Shown here piece after piece: positions 21,825-32,709 of a stretch of 64,000 nt of DNA. The number at the start of each line of letters is the position of its first letter. Position 1 is the first letter of the stretch. This stretch comes from Flaveria trinervia. Lineage: Eukaryota; Streptophyta; Magnoliopsida; Asterales; Asteraceae. The stretch covers positions 1 through 64,000 of the forward strand of contig JACCIX010001329.1 of assembly GCA_025506515.1 (NCBI GenBank), in the 5' to 3' direction. The notes beneath the pieces were generated by a model. That model did no database searches. It was not told the origin of the DNA and worked only from the letters and a program-made list of their open reading frames with translations. The position numbers were made by a program, and so were the translations under genes.

Positions 21825-22460
21825 GGCCGTAAGAGGCTTCACGGGTCGTTAAGGCCAATGGTTATTTTTAAAAATTTTATTCTTCACTGGGCGTGAAGCG
21901 TCTTACGAGGCGTGAGAGGTTAACGGTTGGTATTCTTAATACAAAATATCTCACGATCGTGAGATAGTTCACGACCCGTGAATAATATCTTCACGGGTTG
22001 TAAGAGGCTTTACGGGCCGTGAAGCTTTTAATATATAAGCTTCACGCCCTGTAAGTCCATTCACGCCCACTTTCACTATTTCTATTCTCTTTGATACGAC
22101 CCTCTCCATACACGTCCACTTTCACTTTTACGACCTCGTTTTAGTTGGTTTTCTTCTACTATCATGTACATAACTAATTTCTATTTTAATTATATTTAAT
22201 TACGTTTTAGTATTATATAAATTTAAAATTAAAATTCAAAAATTTGAAAAAATATTAAAGGGTTACGGGCCGTGATCATGCTTCATGGCTCGTTACCCGT
22301 TTAACCTTCAAGGGTTACGAGTCGTTAAGGTGGATCGCGGCTCGTGATCCTTGTAAACTTCAAAAAGGTTACGAACTGTGAATTTACTTCACGCCTCGTA
22401 ACCTTTTGAAGGTTATAAGGGTCACGAGCCGTGAAGTTCAGTCACAACCTGTAACCCTTT
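21825..22460. repeat. MULE palindromic motif cluster, inner
   Basis: About seventeen variants of the TTCACGGGCCGTGAAG motif occur here, among them TTTACGGGCCGTGAAG (about 22010), TTCACGACCCGTGAA (about 21968) and GTCACGAGCCGTGAAG (about 22420). They alternate between CACGG- and TACGG-type starts. The cluster lies directly left of the gypsy insertion. Confidence 0.8.
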
Positions 22461-23169
22461 TCATTTTCAAAATTAATTATGTTATTAAAAATTAATTTTT
22501 TTTAACAAATCAAATCACGAAACCGGTAATATGTAACACCCGGTTATTTTTAAAAGACAAGAAATAAAGAATAAAAGAAAGAAAGGCAATTCAGTCCAAG
22601 TGGAGGGACTAAAAGTGTAAAAAAGACAAAAATCTTTGAAAAGTTGGTGTAAAGGTTGGCATGGCCGCCCACCCTCACTTCACATCAACACATCTTCGGT
22701 TCTAGAGAGAGAGAGAGCAGAAGAGAACTCTCGACTAGTGAAAGAAGAAGAAGAAGTGAACGAATTCAAGGTAAGAATTCGTGGTTTTTACATGTTTATG
22801 ACGAGTTTTAACCCGGTTATGTGATTATGTGCTTATGGGTTGTGTTTGTGCTCGGGTGTGTGTGTTTTTGGATGTTGTTTCTAGGTGTTTTGAACTCATA
22901 GCAAGCGGGTAAAAATGAAGAACACCCAAGTTGCACCAGGTGAGTTCTAGACCCCGATTTTTTACTTGTTTTCAAACATCTTTGGGGCTGAAAATGTATT
23001 TAAATGATTTTCAAATGTTTGAGTATGTATGCCCGTATGTATTGTGCATGAATGAATGTGATTCTTGAATGCTTATAGGTTATTCATGTTTAGAATAGCC
23101 ACATTAAGCTTAGAACAGATGGATTTGATGATTTGGGTTGAAAACATACTAGAAACATGTTGAACAGAA

Positions 23170-23620
23170 GGTCCATACGCCTAGATAAGGCTCATGCGCC
23201 TGAAAATGCCTTAGAAAGAATTAAGTGTAATCCATGCGCCCAAAAAATAGCCCATGCGCCTAAGATTACCTTAGAAATGATTAAGTACAGCCCATGCGCC
23301 TGAATAGTGGCCCATGCGCCTGAACAGTGGCCCATGCACCTAGAAATTTTAGCCGGACGACTAAGTGTAGGGCCATGCGCCCTAATAGTGCCTATGCGCC
23401 CTAATAGTGCCTATGCGCCCAAGTGGCCCATGCGCCTAAGTGTCCATGCGTCCGAATTGCTCATGCGTCTAAGAGTTCATGCGCACAAATAGTGCCCATG
23501 CGCCTGAATAGATCATGCGCCTAAAGTGAAAATGCTTAAGTGTTGGCTGAAGCGCCTACATAGTAATGAAACACCCGAACATGGCTCATGCGCCCAAATA
23601 GTTCCCATGTGCCTAAGCAC
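23170..23620. repeat. LTR minisatellite, CCCATGCGCC units
   Basis: About 20 imperfect copies of a unit containing CCCATGCGCCTAA, spaced 14-35 bp, occur in the 5' LTR. The same array is found in the 3' LTR (33340-33760) and, reversed, in the nested LTR (29500-29945). Confidence 0.85.
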
Positions 23621-24037
23621 TTAGAAATTTTTACAGAATTTTCTGGGAGTCTGTGCTTTAGGGTTTTGACCGAGGTTGACTAAGGGCTTATTAATGATGA
23701 TGTTTCATGCATGATATGATTACTTATGATTGTTCCTTATTATTCTTATTGCTATTATTATTACTTATAGTATGTGATTTTACGTGGTATGTTATTATCG
23801 TAACGTAAAGTATATCGTAATAATAAAGTGAAAGAGCAATAAAGAAAAGAAGAGGAACATTAATGAAAATTTTAACAAGTCTTGCAAGCGTACAGGAGGT
23901 AAACGACCATGTTGTCGTTAGCTCAACTGTGCTGCGGGTTAGCTATCCTATTATGCACACAGGGTCAATCAATTGAGATTGGCAGGACCTTTGCAGCGTG
24001 TCCTGGGTGATGGGTTGGCCTTGTACATAGTACACAG

Positions 24038-24175
24038 AACCCTTTCGAGGGATACAGTTGACCCTTTCGGGGGATATAGTTGACCCTTTCGGAGGATATA
24101 GTTGACCCTTTCGGGGGATACAGTTGACCCTTTCGGGGGATATAATTAACCCTTTCGAGGGATATAGATGACCCA
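24038..24175. repeat. 22-bp tandem repeat in 5' LTR
   Basis: Six copies of GACCCTTTCGGGGGATATAG plus TT with one- to two-base variants. The 3' LTR has five more diverged copies (34188-34300). Confidence 0.85.
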
Positions 24176-24729
24176 TCACCCGTTTTCCATCGCGCATATA
24201 GTTGGGGTATTGCTCACTGGTCCATATAGAAAGTGAAACATAAAGATAAAAGTTTACAGAACAGACAAGGCATACAGTAATGAGAACGAACAATATTTGT
24301 TCATATAGTTGATGCGTGCTCGCATATACAGTACAGAGTTGTATTTTACAGAAAAGAGTATTTTCTTATACAACATATAGAAAGTATTTTATTACTTATA
24401 AAACTAGAGCTCACTCAACAACGCTGTCTTTTATACATTCTTAGTTGGCAGATAGTTATTGCTGAGGAAGGCACGAGGGTGAAGCTACTCGGCAGGGAAA
24501 GTCTGACATCCATTCGTACTCTGTGTTGCTGTTGTTTTGTAATGCATATAAAAAAGTCTTTTGTAATCAGTTAAACGATGATGTATTGCTCAACAACAGT
24601 GGTTTAAATGAAATGAATGGATTTTGATAAATTATTTCCGCTGCTTAAGTTCGTTTAATTGTAATGTTTAATGTTTTAATTGCTATGATTGACTAACTGT
24701 GAGGTTTCCGGGAACGGGGCCTTACAAGT

Positions 24730-24742
24730 TGGTATCAGAGCC
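24730..24742 (+). other. Primer-binding site (Met-tRNA), gypsy
   Basis: TGGTATCAGAGCC begins three bases after the 5' LTR and complements the 3' end of plant initiator-methionine tRNA, the usual first-strand primer. Confidence 0.9.
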
Positions 24743-25081
24743 AAAGTTTAAGATAATTGGGTTAAAATAAACTTTTAAAACCTAAACTTAAATTGAAAAT
24801 GGGACAAATGGAGGGATGTCAGCCCGAGTAGCTACGTGCCATCAGGTATGTATTTTCCTAATGTTAATCGGTATTATGTGCGCATGCTACTTGATTATGT
24901 GCTCTTAGTAGATTTAGATACTGATTAAGTTAGGATAGGAGATGCTTGGGGTATGAAAAGTAAAGTAAGTGGCTAATCACAACTGACCACTGTAATTAGG
25001 GACTTACTATACTTGACATAAACTGAGTATTACCTTGAATGACGGTGTTAGTGTTTGAATCTTATAGTGTGCTTATAGAGG

Positions 25082-26259
25082 ATGGCTGGCGGTAGATCTT
25101 CAAAGGCCTCTCGTGGTAGAGGTCACGGTGCTACTCCGCGACCCAAGAGAGGGAGACCCAGAGTAGAGAAAGTGGTTCATGAAGAACCAGAGACCCCTCA
25201 TCCGGAGGGTGGCGACGAGAGCGCCAATCTGAGGGCCTCAGTAAAGGAGGCTGTGGTGGAAGAGGTTCACCGGGTCATGCATTTACCGTCTATGATGACC
25301 GAAGTGATCAAGGCAGTTAGAGAGGGAGAGAGAAAGGAAAGGAGTGGACCTACGGGCGAAAGAAGACAGCCCGAGACTGAGACGGTTCTGTCCGATGATG
25401 AGGACGAGGAAGAAGAGCTTGCGCCGGAGGAGACCCGAGGCTGCAACTACGGGGTGTTTATGAGATGCAAGCCCCTTACTTTCGATGGGAACGGTACTGC
25501 GGCAGCTGCTTACCGGTGGGTGAGGGAGATGGAGGCTGTCCTCGATATCAATGAGTGCCGTGAGGATCAGAAGGTGAAATTCGCTACCCGCTCCTTTGTG
25601 GACTCGGCTTTGTGCTGGTGGGACAACATTGTCCAAGCCGAGCGTAGCAGGGCCATTGGAAGAATGAGATGGTCTGAACTGAAGAAGCTAGTGATCGAGT
25701 GTCCTCACAGAGAGATAGACAAGGTAGAAAGAGACTTCCTGCAGCTGGAGGCGGGAACGATGACACACCACAATACACCACCAAATTCAATGAAATGGCA
25801 CGGTTAGTGCCCGATCAAGTGACACCATTGTCACGAAAGATTAAAAGATACATCTAGGGGCTGCCGGCGGATATCCATAGGCATATGATTGCCGCCCGGC
25901 CGAGCACTTTCAGGTCGACAGTTGACTTGGCTGGCAGATTATATGATGAGCACGAGGTGGTGGTGGCTGAGGTGGATAAGAAGGATGGTGGTAGTCGGAA
26001 CTGGAATGGGAAACGGTTTGGACGTGGTAGAACTGCTCCAAACAAGAAGGTGGCAAAGGTGGGTGATCGACGTGTGGTCACATCTGGATCGGGGTTGAGG
26101 AGGTGTGACAAATGTGGAAGGGAGCATACTGGTGAGTGCAGAATGGGGATGAACGTATGCTTCAGGTGTGATCAGCCAGGCCACATCGCTAGACACTGTA
26201 AGAAGCCGAGGGCAGAGAGCTCTGGGGCAGAGAAGAAGAAGCCGGAGGAAGGAGGGTAG
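25082..26259 (+). pseudogene. Gypsy gag with zinc knuckles, disrupted
   Basis: The ATG at 25082 opens a basic Arg/Gly/Lys-rich start, an acidic linker (DEDEEEELAPEET) and the retrotransposon gag domain (CKPLTFDGNGTAAAAYRWV...FATRSFVDSALCWWDN), the capsid-forming part. A frameshift near 25760-25773 moves to the frame of TTKFNEMARLV, and an in-frame TAG stands at 25855-25857. The same frame continues through RPSTFRSTVDLAGRLYD to two zinc-knuckle-like motifs, CDKCGREHTGEC and CFRCDQPGHIARHC (C-x2-C-x4-H-x4-C), which bind RNA. A further TAG at 26257-26259 separates gag from the protease, although the frame is the same, so it is probably a nonsense mutation in a single gag-pol ORF. Confidence 0.88.
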
Positions 26260-26283
26260 AGGGCAGGTGCTAGAGCTTACACC

Positions 26284-26898
26284 ATGACCCGGGAGGATGC
26301 CAGAGCTGATCCCAATGTTGTGTCATGTATGTTTCTGGTAAACCAAACTTGTGTCTCTATATTGTTTGATTCTGGTGCTAGTAGGAGTTTTAGTTCTACT
26401 ACTTTCTGTGCTAAGTTGCCTGTTATTAGTAGAAAGTTCAATGCACCATTCGATGTAGAAACTGCTATTGGTAAGTCCACTAGAATTACTGATGCGATAG
26501 AGGACTGTGCCATAGAACTAGAAGGTCATAGGTTTGCTGCTAGGTTACACGTGATACCCCTAGGTGGATTTGATGTAGTACTAGGGATGGACTGGTTAGC
26601 AACCTATGAAGCAAACATCGTGTGTCGCAAGAAGATGATTCGATTAGTTGCGTCCGATGGGAGTTTGGTTACGATTTATGGAGATCGCGTGACGACGATT
26701 CCGAAAGTGATTTCTATGGCGGTGGCGGGAAAGTGCATGAGGCGTGGATGTAATGCCTACTTGGCCTACGTAAAGGATGTGGACGCGCCAACACCGCAAC
26801 TATCTGATGTACCAGTTGTGTGTGACTTTCCGGACGTATTCCCGGAAGACTTACTCGGCGTGCCACCGGATTGCGAGATTGAGTTCCAATTGACTTGA
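26284..26898 (+). pseudogene. Gypsy aspartic protease
   Basis: In the frame of the gag end. The catalytic motif DSGAS is in VSILFDSGASRSFSS, and the second conserved block is GFDVVLGMDWLATYEANI with its ILGMDWL-type helix. The protease cleaves the gag-pol polyprotein in the virus-like particle. The domain looks whole. It ends at a TGA at 26896-26898 because of a one-base loss just before the RT linker (DVPVVCDFPDVFPEDLLGVPP is the usual segment joining protease to RT). Confidence 0.88.
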
Positions 26899-27437
26899 TG
26901 CCCGGTGCTCAACCTGTTGCTAAAGCACCGTATCGATTAGCTCCCACAGAAATGAAAGAACTCATGGAACAGTTGCAAGAGCTGCTCGATAAGGGGTTCA
27001 TTAGACCGAGTATCTCTCCTTGGGGTGCTCCGGTCCTGTTTGTGAAGAAGAAAGACGGTAGTATGAGGATGTGTATTGACTACCGAGAGCTGAACAAGTT
27101 AACGGTGAAGAACAGATACCCCCTACCAAGGATAGATGATTTGTTTGATCAGCTCCAAGGTGCCAGTTGGTTTTCAAGGATAGATCTTCAATCTGGTTAC
27201 CATAAGCTGAAGGTGAAGGAGCAGGATATCCCTAAAACAGCTTTTCGTACGCGCTACGGTCACTATGAATTCATTGTTATGTCATTTGGTCTGACCAATG
27301 CGCCAGCTGCTTTTATGGACTTGATGAATTGAGTGTGTTGGCCAATGTTAGATAAATCAGTGATTGTGTTTATTGATGATATCTAGATTTATTCAAGGAG
27401 TAAGGAGGAGCATGTCGATCACATTCAAGAGGTGTTA
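26895..27437 (+). pseudogene. Gypsy reverse transcriptase, N-terminal part
   Basis: Begins with the family's APYRLAPTEMKEL, then GFIRPSISPWGAPVLFVKKK, CIDYRELNKLT, SRIDLQSGYHKLKV and MSFGLTNAPAAFMDLMN. A stop at 27330-27332 (an Arg-to-stop type change) interrupts before the catalytic VFIDDI (the YVDD-box equivalent), and another TAG follows it. The domain is then broken at 27437 by the nested LTR. Synthesises cDNA from element RNA in intact relatives; dead here. Confidence 0.9.
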
Positions 27438-28109
27438 TGTAAGGCCCCGTCCCCGGGCATCTTACAGCTGGTGGTTCATCGCACATAAAACATTAGAAAA
27501 CATATATTAATTTTGCAGTGGAATTTAAAACATTCATTAATAACTAAAAACATGTCAATTACAATATTAGTTTTTATCTCAAAATACATGACATGTCAAA
27601 ATACGGATGCCAGCCTCAAAATGCTCCCAGTAGCTTATGCATCCATGCCTGCAACTCCTTAGCATCAACATATACCTTCCAACTATCATGCATACAAAAG
27701 TCAGCGACGCTGAGTGAGTTCTAGTTTTATAATAAAACATAATTTTCTTTCGTTAAAACCGTTCTTTCAAAACATACTATACTTTATAACCGTTCGTGAT
27801 CATGCATCATACGTACATACAGATAATATCATTATTATCTTCGTCATTATGTTCGTTAACTTTGTTCATTCAACGTATTTCATTATCGTTCACTTCTCTT
27901 TCTAGATCCGGTCAGATTTTACCCTTTTCGTGGCACTCAACCACGATTACTGAGGTCGAATGACAAGGATCCTGTTCCGTACTTTATTACGATAATTCAT
28001 TTACGTTCATTCATACGTTCGTTCTTTCATACATTATCTTTCGTTCATTACTCATTATTACTCGAATCTTATCTCTTGCAATATCTCAAGTCCAAAGACT
28101 GATGTTGTG

Positions 28110-28625
28110 CCGGGGCCTGCTCACAAACCCCCGACTCATGTCCGAAGACTGACACAACACCGTGATATGCGACAAAGATCCCGTATGAGTCAATCACAGG
28201 GATTGAACTCCATCCGAGTCTGTTGTAACACAAAGTCGCTCAACTCATTATCTTGTCTCATGCAATATCCCCGACTCATGGCCGAAGACTGATATTGTGC
28301 CGGGGCCTGACAAACAAACCCCCGACTCATGTCCGAAGACTGACATAGTACCGGGATACGCGACATGGATCTCATCATCCGTCACTTTTGTCATATTCAA
28401 TACTCCCGACTCATGTCCGAAGACTGATACTGTGCCGGGGCCTGACACACAAACCCTCGACTCATGTCCGAAGACTGACATAGTATCGGAGTACGCAATC
28501 TGTATCCTGTCTCATGCAATACCCCCGACTCATGTCTGAAGACTGATACTGTGCCGGGGCCTGACACACAAACCCCCGACTCATGTCCGAAGACTGACAC
28601 AGTACCGGGATACGCGACAAGGACC
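28110..28625. repeat. LTR repeat, CCCGACTCATGTCCGAAGAC units
   Basis: About eight copies of a unit built on CCCGACTCATGTCCGAAGAC followed by TGACA or TGATA and GCCGGGGCC, in groups. It is an internal minisatellite of the nested LTR. The spacing is irregular and no cas genes exist, so it is not a CRISPR. Confidence 0.8.
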
Positions 28626-29499
28626 TCTTTCGAGTCTGTTGCGACACAGATTCGCTCACCTCATACATATGCTTGCAAACCTTTCATTCGTTCATTATCG
28701 CACTTTAGCTCAAATCGCACCTTCACATCATTGTACCCGAAGTACATATCGCACGGATCGCACACATAAGGAAGCCAGAATCGCATGCTATCTCATGGGT
28801 TAGCCAATATCGCACGCTATAAAAACCACATGAGGCAGCCAAAATCGCACGCTACCCTTATGCCGTCCATCGCACATATCGCACCATTCGCACCATCGGA
28901 GTGGTCACGAAGACTGACTCCCCCTGTGTGTGTGAGAACACTCGGGGTCTAGCCAGAATCGCACGCCATCCCATGGGTTAGCCAAGATCGCACGCCATAA
29001 AACCACATGAGGCAGCCAAAATCACATGCTACATAGCACGCAGTAAATACCACATCGCACGTATTGGAGCGGTTACCAAAACTGAACTCCCACTGTGTCT
29101 ATGTCCCCTTATGAGTAAGCCAAGATCGCACACTATGATACACACACAGTTGAGCTAACGACCCTTAGTGAGTCGTGAACCTCCTTCCTTTTTTCACAAG
29201 CCATCCTATCTCTCATTCATTCGTTTATGCTCGCATTCATTCATTACGTTCCTCTTTTCATTATCTTCCACTTTACGTTACATAATACTTTCATTACATT
29301 TATTAACATTCACGCAAAGCCAAGGGAAGACATACGTACATAATAAGGAACATACAAAAACATAAACATACATCATCACCAATACAGGCACATCATACAT
29401 ACATAACACACATCAAACAAGCCATCACATCATAACCAGACTTATCTTCCCATTTTGCCCCTTGAATTCCACTTAGAAAACCTCAAGTCCAAAGTGGGT

Positions 29500-29945
29500 G
29501 CATGGGTCCTTCCAGGCGCATGGGCATAAAAATTCTAAGTATAAAACAGACTGGGCGCATGGGCACTGTTTGGGCATTTCTGCCTTGTTCAGGCGCATCA
29601 CCAACACTTAGTCGTTTCAAGCACTTGGGCGCATGGGCACTGCTTAGGTGCATGGCCAATACTTAGCCGTTTCAATCTCTGGGACGCATGGGCACTATTT
29701 AGGCGCATGGTCCACACTTAGCCTTTTCTCCACTTGGGCGCATGGGCGTTATTTAGGCGCATGGACAACACTTGGGCGCATGGCCAATACTTAGACGCAT
29801 GGGCCAACATGCTGGGCGCATGGGCCACTATTTAGGCACATGACCCACCCTTGGGCGCATGGGCAACACTTAGGCGTCCGACCACTCATGCTGGACGCAT
29901 GGACAACTGTTTGGGCGCATGAGCCACCTCTGGGCGCATGGTCTA
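29500..29945. repeat. LTR minisatellite, GGCGCATGGGC units
   Basis: Reverse-orientation copies of the same CCCATGCGCC minisatellite seen in the two host gypsy LTRs, about 18 imperfect units. This shows the nested LTR and the host LTRs share an ancestral repeat. Confidence 0.85.
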
Positions 29946-30487
29946 CTGTTCATGTTCATCAGAACAATCTGAAATCTTTTCTATGCTACCAATTTCACTC
30001 GATAATCATTCTAAGCATACCCAAACACAGATCTAACATACTAAGGCCATCTAAGCATGCTAAACATCATCTCTAACCCATAGTCATCACTATACATACA
30101 TACGTACATACAACATTCGAACATAAAGCTGTAAATCCACGGTTTCTTTAATAACATTTACTTAGTATGCATAATAGCCCCAAATCAGTTGAAAATCTGT
30201 AAAAGATGGGTTCTAGAAACTCACCTTTAGCAGCTTTTGAGAAACACTCTTCCCGTTCAAGACCCACTTCAATTCAGCTCTTTGAATCCCGAAAGTAAAC
30301 TCTAAACAACCGGAACTTCGGTCAAGAACTCAATACTCAACTGAAACCGAGCTCAAACAAGATAAGACTTACCTTTTTCGGCTTTTTCTTCCTCTTTCTC
30401 TCTCTAGAACCGAGCTCTCTCTCTCCCTCTTCTTCTTCTTCTTCCGAGATCAAGCAGCTTTCTGCTTGATATGGGCGACCATGCCCT

Positions 30488-31180
30488 TAAAAAGGGAGAA
30501 GTTTATGTCAAATTCTCCAAATGTGCGTTCTGGTTACACGAAGTTCTATTCTTAGGTCATGTGATAAATCCAGAGGGGATTATGGTAGACCTTGCTAAGG
30601 TGGAGGCTGTGATGCAATGGAAGTCTCCAAGGACGCCATCCGAGATTCGTAGTTTCTTGGGGCTGGCAGGGTATTATCGAAGGTTCATTCAGGACTTTTC
30701 CAAGATCGCTTCTCCCCTAACCAAGTTGACCCGGAAGGATGTAAAGTTCATATAGGGTCAAGCCCAAGAACAGGCGTTCGAGGAGTTAAAGGTGAGGCTG
30801 ACTCAAGCTCCTGTCTTGTTGTTACCCGAAGGAAGCGAGGATTTGGTGGTATATTCTGATTCTTCTTACTTGGGGTTGGGGTGTGTATTAATACAAAGAG
30901 GGAAGGTTATAGCCTATGCATCCTGACAGTTGAAAGTTCATGAGGTCAACTACCCTACCCATGACCTGGAGCTAGCAGTCGTGGTCTTTGCACTAAGATT
31001 TGGAGGCACTATCTGTACGGAACGAAGTACACCATTTTCATGGGCCACAAGAGCTTGAAGTACTTCTTCGAGCAAAACGATCTAAATATGAGGCAGAGGC
31101 GATGGTTGGAGCTTATAAAGGATTATGATTGCGAAATCCATTACCATCCGGGCAAAGCCAACGTGGTGCCAATGCTCTTA
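30488..31180 (+). pseudogene. Gypsy reverse transcriptase end and RNase H
   Basis: Coding resumes with KKGEVYVKFSKCAFWLHEV and FLGHVINPEGIMVD (the end of RT), then KVEAVMQWKSPRTPSEIRSF and LGLAGYYRRFIQDFSKIASP, the connection, and the RNase H start LVVYSDSSYLGLGCVLIQ (first catalytic Asp in YSD). Stops interrupt near 30753 and 30924, and a frameshift occurs near 31005 before the tyrosine-rich region; the domain ends about 31180 with a histidine/Asn-Ala segment (ANALSRK). RNase H degrades the RNA template. Confidence 0.85.
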
Positions 31181-32671
31181 GCCGGAAGGAGAGGCCCGAG
31201 CCGATTCGGGTGAAAGTATACCAACTGATCATGACCTCTGATGTAATGAAGCAAGTCAAGGAGTTTCAGGACGAGGCATTAAAAGAAGATCATCTAAACT
31301 CTGAAAGAATGAGAGGTCTGGTTGGGGAATTGAGTGAAAAACCCTTGGTGTTAAAACTCGATTTGGACGGGTGTGGATTCCTCGTTTCGGGGATCTACGT
31401 GTGAGGATTATGGATGAAGTTCACAAGACTCGATACTCCATTCATCTTGGTGCCACAAAGATGTATCAAGATATGAAGAAAGATTATTGGTGGCCGGGTA
31501 TGAAGCATCATGTGGTGGAGTATGTGAGTAAGTGCCTTACTGCCTATAGGTGAAGGCAGAACATCAGAAGCCGTATGGGAAGATCCAACCTTTGGATATA
31601 CCGGAATGGAAGTGGGAGCACATCACCATGGATTTCATTACAAAGCTACCACGTACTCCGAAGGGGTACGATGCCATATGGGTGATTGTTGACCGCTTGA
31701 CGAAGAGTGCTCACTTCCTACCGATCCGTGAGACATATTCATCTGAGAGGTTGGCTGACTTGTTCATCAAGGCGATTGTAACTCGTCATGGTGTACTGGT
31801 GTCTATTGTGTCTGATCATGACACCCGGTTTACGTCTAAATTCTGGAAGAGATTCCACGATGCCATGGGGACGAGGTTACATATTATTACGACTTATCAT
31901 CCCTAAACTGATGGTCAGTCAGAAAGGACCATTCAGACATTGGAGGACATGCTTCGAGCATGTGTAATCAATTTTGGTGGAAGTTGGGACGACCACTTAC
32001 CGTTAGCCGAATTCTCATACAACAACAGCTATCATGCCAGCATTGGTATGCCACCATATGAGATGCTATACGGTAGGAGATGCAGAACACCCGTTTGTTG
32101 GGGTGATATTGGTCAAAAGGAATTGGAAAGCATCAAGGTAATCGAGGATACGACTGAGAAGCTTGAGAAGATTAAAGCCTTCATGAAGGCAGCCAAAGAT
32201 AGACAGAAGTCGTATGCCGATAAACGACGTAGACCAATTGAGTTCCAAGTGGATGACCGAGTTATGTTGAAGATCTCACCTTGGAAGGGTATTATCAGAT
32301 TCAGGAAGCGGGGCAAGTTGAGCCCAAGATATATAGGCCCTTTCCGAATCATTGCTCGAGTAGGAGAGGTGGCCTATAGGTTGGAATTACCGGATGAGTT
32401 AAGTGGGATTCACCCAACATTCCATGTGTCTCATCTGAGAAAGTGTATAGCTGACGAAGACATGATTGTTCCACTAGAGGATATCGAAGTGGATGAAAGG
32501 CTCAATTATGTGGAGCAACCAGTGGCAATCATCGATCGTAAAGAGAAGAGGCTGAGAAATAAAGTGGTTCCTCTTATGCATGTATAGTGGAAGCATAGGA
32601 AGGGATCCGAGTCTACATGGCAGGCCGAGGAGGAGATGAGGCAGCATTATCCTAGTCTGTTTGAGGAATAA
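31180..32671 (+). pseudogene. Gypsy integrase with chromodomain-like tail
   Basis: An H2C2 zinc-binding region lies at 31414-31550 (HLGATKMYQDMKKDYWW); its last two Cys should be C-x2-C but reads CLTAYR and a TGA follows at 31551. The core domain follows, with Asp in ITMDFITKLP, Asp in VSIVSDHDTRF and Glu in QSERTIQTLEDM; a TAA at 31905-31907 (Gln-to-stop type) interrupts it. The C-terminal part has the family's FQVDDRVMLKISPWKGIIRF and GPFRIIARVGEVAYRLELP, and the end VPLMHV (TAG) WKHRKGSESTWQAEEEM resembles the chromodomain of Tekay chromoviruses, which recognises modified histones to steer integration. The final stop TAA is at 32669-32671. Confidence 0.88.
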
Positions 32672-32695
32672 CATGTTTCGGGGACGAAACTATAT

Positions 32696-32707
32696 AAGGG
32701 GGGTGGA
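32696..32707 (+). other. Polypurine tract of the gypsy element
   Basis: AAGGGGGGTGGA lies immediately before the 3' LTR start (TGTAACACCC at 32710), as required for second-strand priming. Confidence 0.85.
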
Positions 32708-32709
32708 CT

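Larger units (their letters stand above)
22532..24726 (+). repeat. 5' LTR of the gypsy element
   Basis: Starts TGTAACACCC and ends GGGGCCTTACA. It includes a GAGA tract with a polyA-like leader near 22700, a minisatellite of GCCCATGCGCC units (about 23170-23620) and six tandem 22-bp GACCCTTTCGGGGGATATAG units (about 24038-24175). Compared with the 3' LTR it mostly has one extra base wherever runs differ. Confidence 0.92.
27438..30487 (-). mobile_element. Truncated LTR of a second gypsy family, nested in pol
   Basis: Read on the minus strand the fragment ends CGGGGACGGGGCCTTACA at 27438, the typical 3' end of these LTRs. Its 5' end (TGTAACACC) is missing; similarity to LTR leader sequence runs out near 30487, within one or two codons of where the host reverse transcriptase resumes. 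The interior holds three repeat types: CCCGACTCATGTCCGAAGAC units (about 28110-28620), TCGCACGCTA/TTAGCCA units (28780-29130) and the GGCGCATGGGC array. The TCGCACGC section matches the solo LTR at 48326-50740 in the opposite orientation (including the CACACACAGGGGGAGT segment), so both belong to the same or sister family. No target duplication was found. Confidence 0.75.

Noticed and set aside
23943..24293. Minus-strand ORF with repeated SPERVNCIPRKGQLYP in the LTR
   Set aside because: It is the 22-bp LTR tandem repeat read in one frame; the copy in the 3' LTR is broken. No protein evidence.
28110..28625. Regular repeats with spacers resembling a CRISPR array
   Set aside because: Unit spacing is irregular, spacers repeat too, the DNA is plant LTR sequence and no cas genes are present. 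It is a minisatellite inside an LTR.
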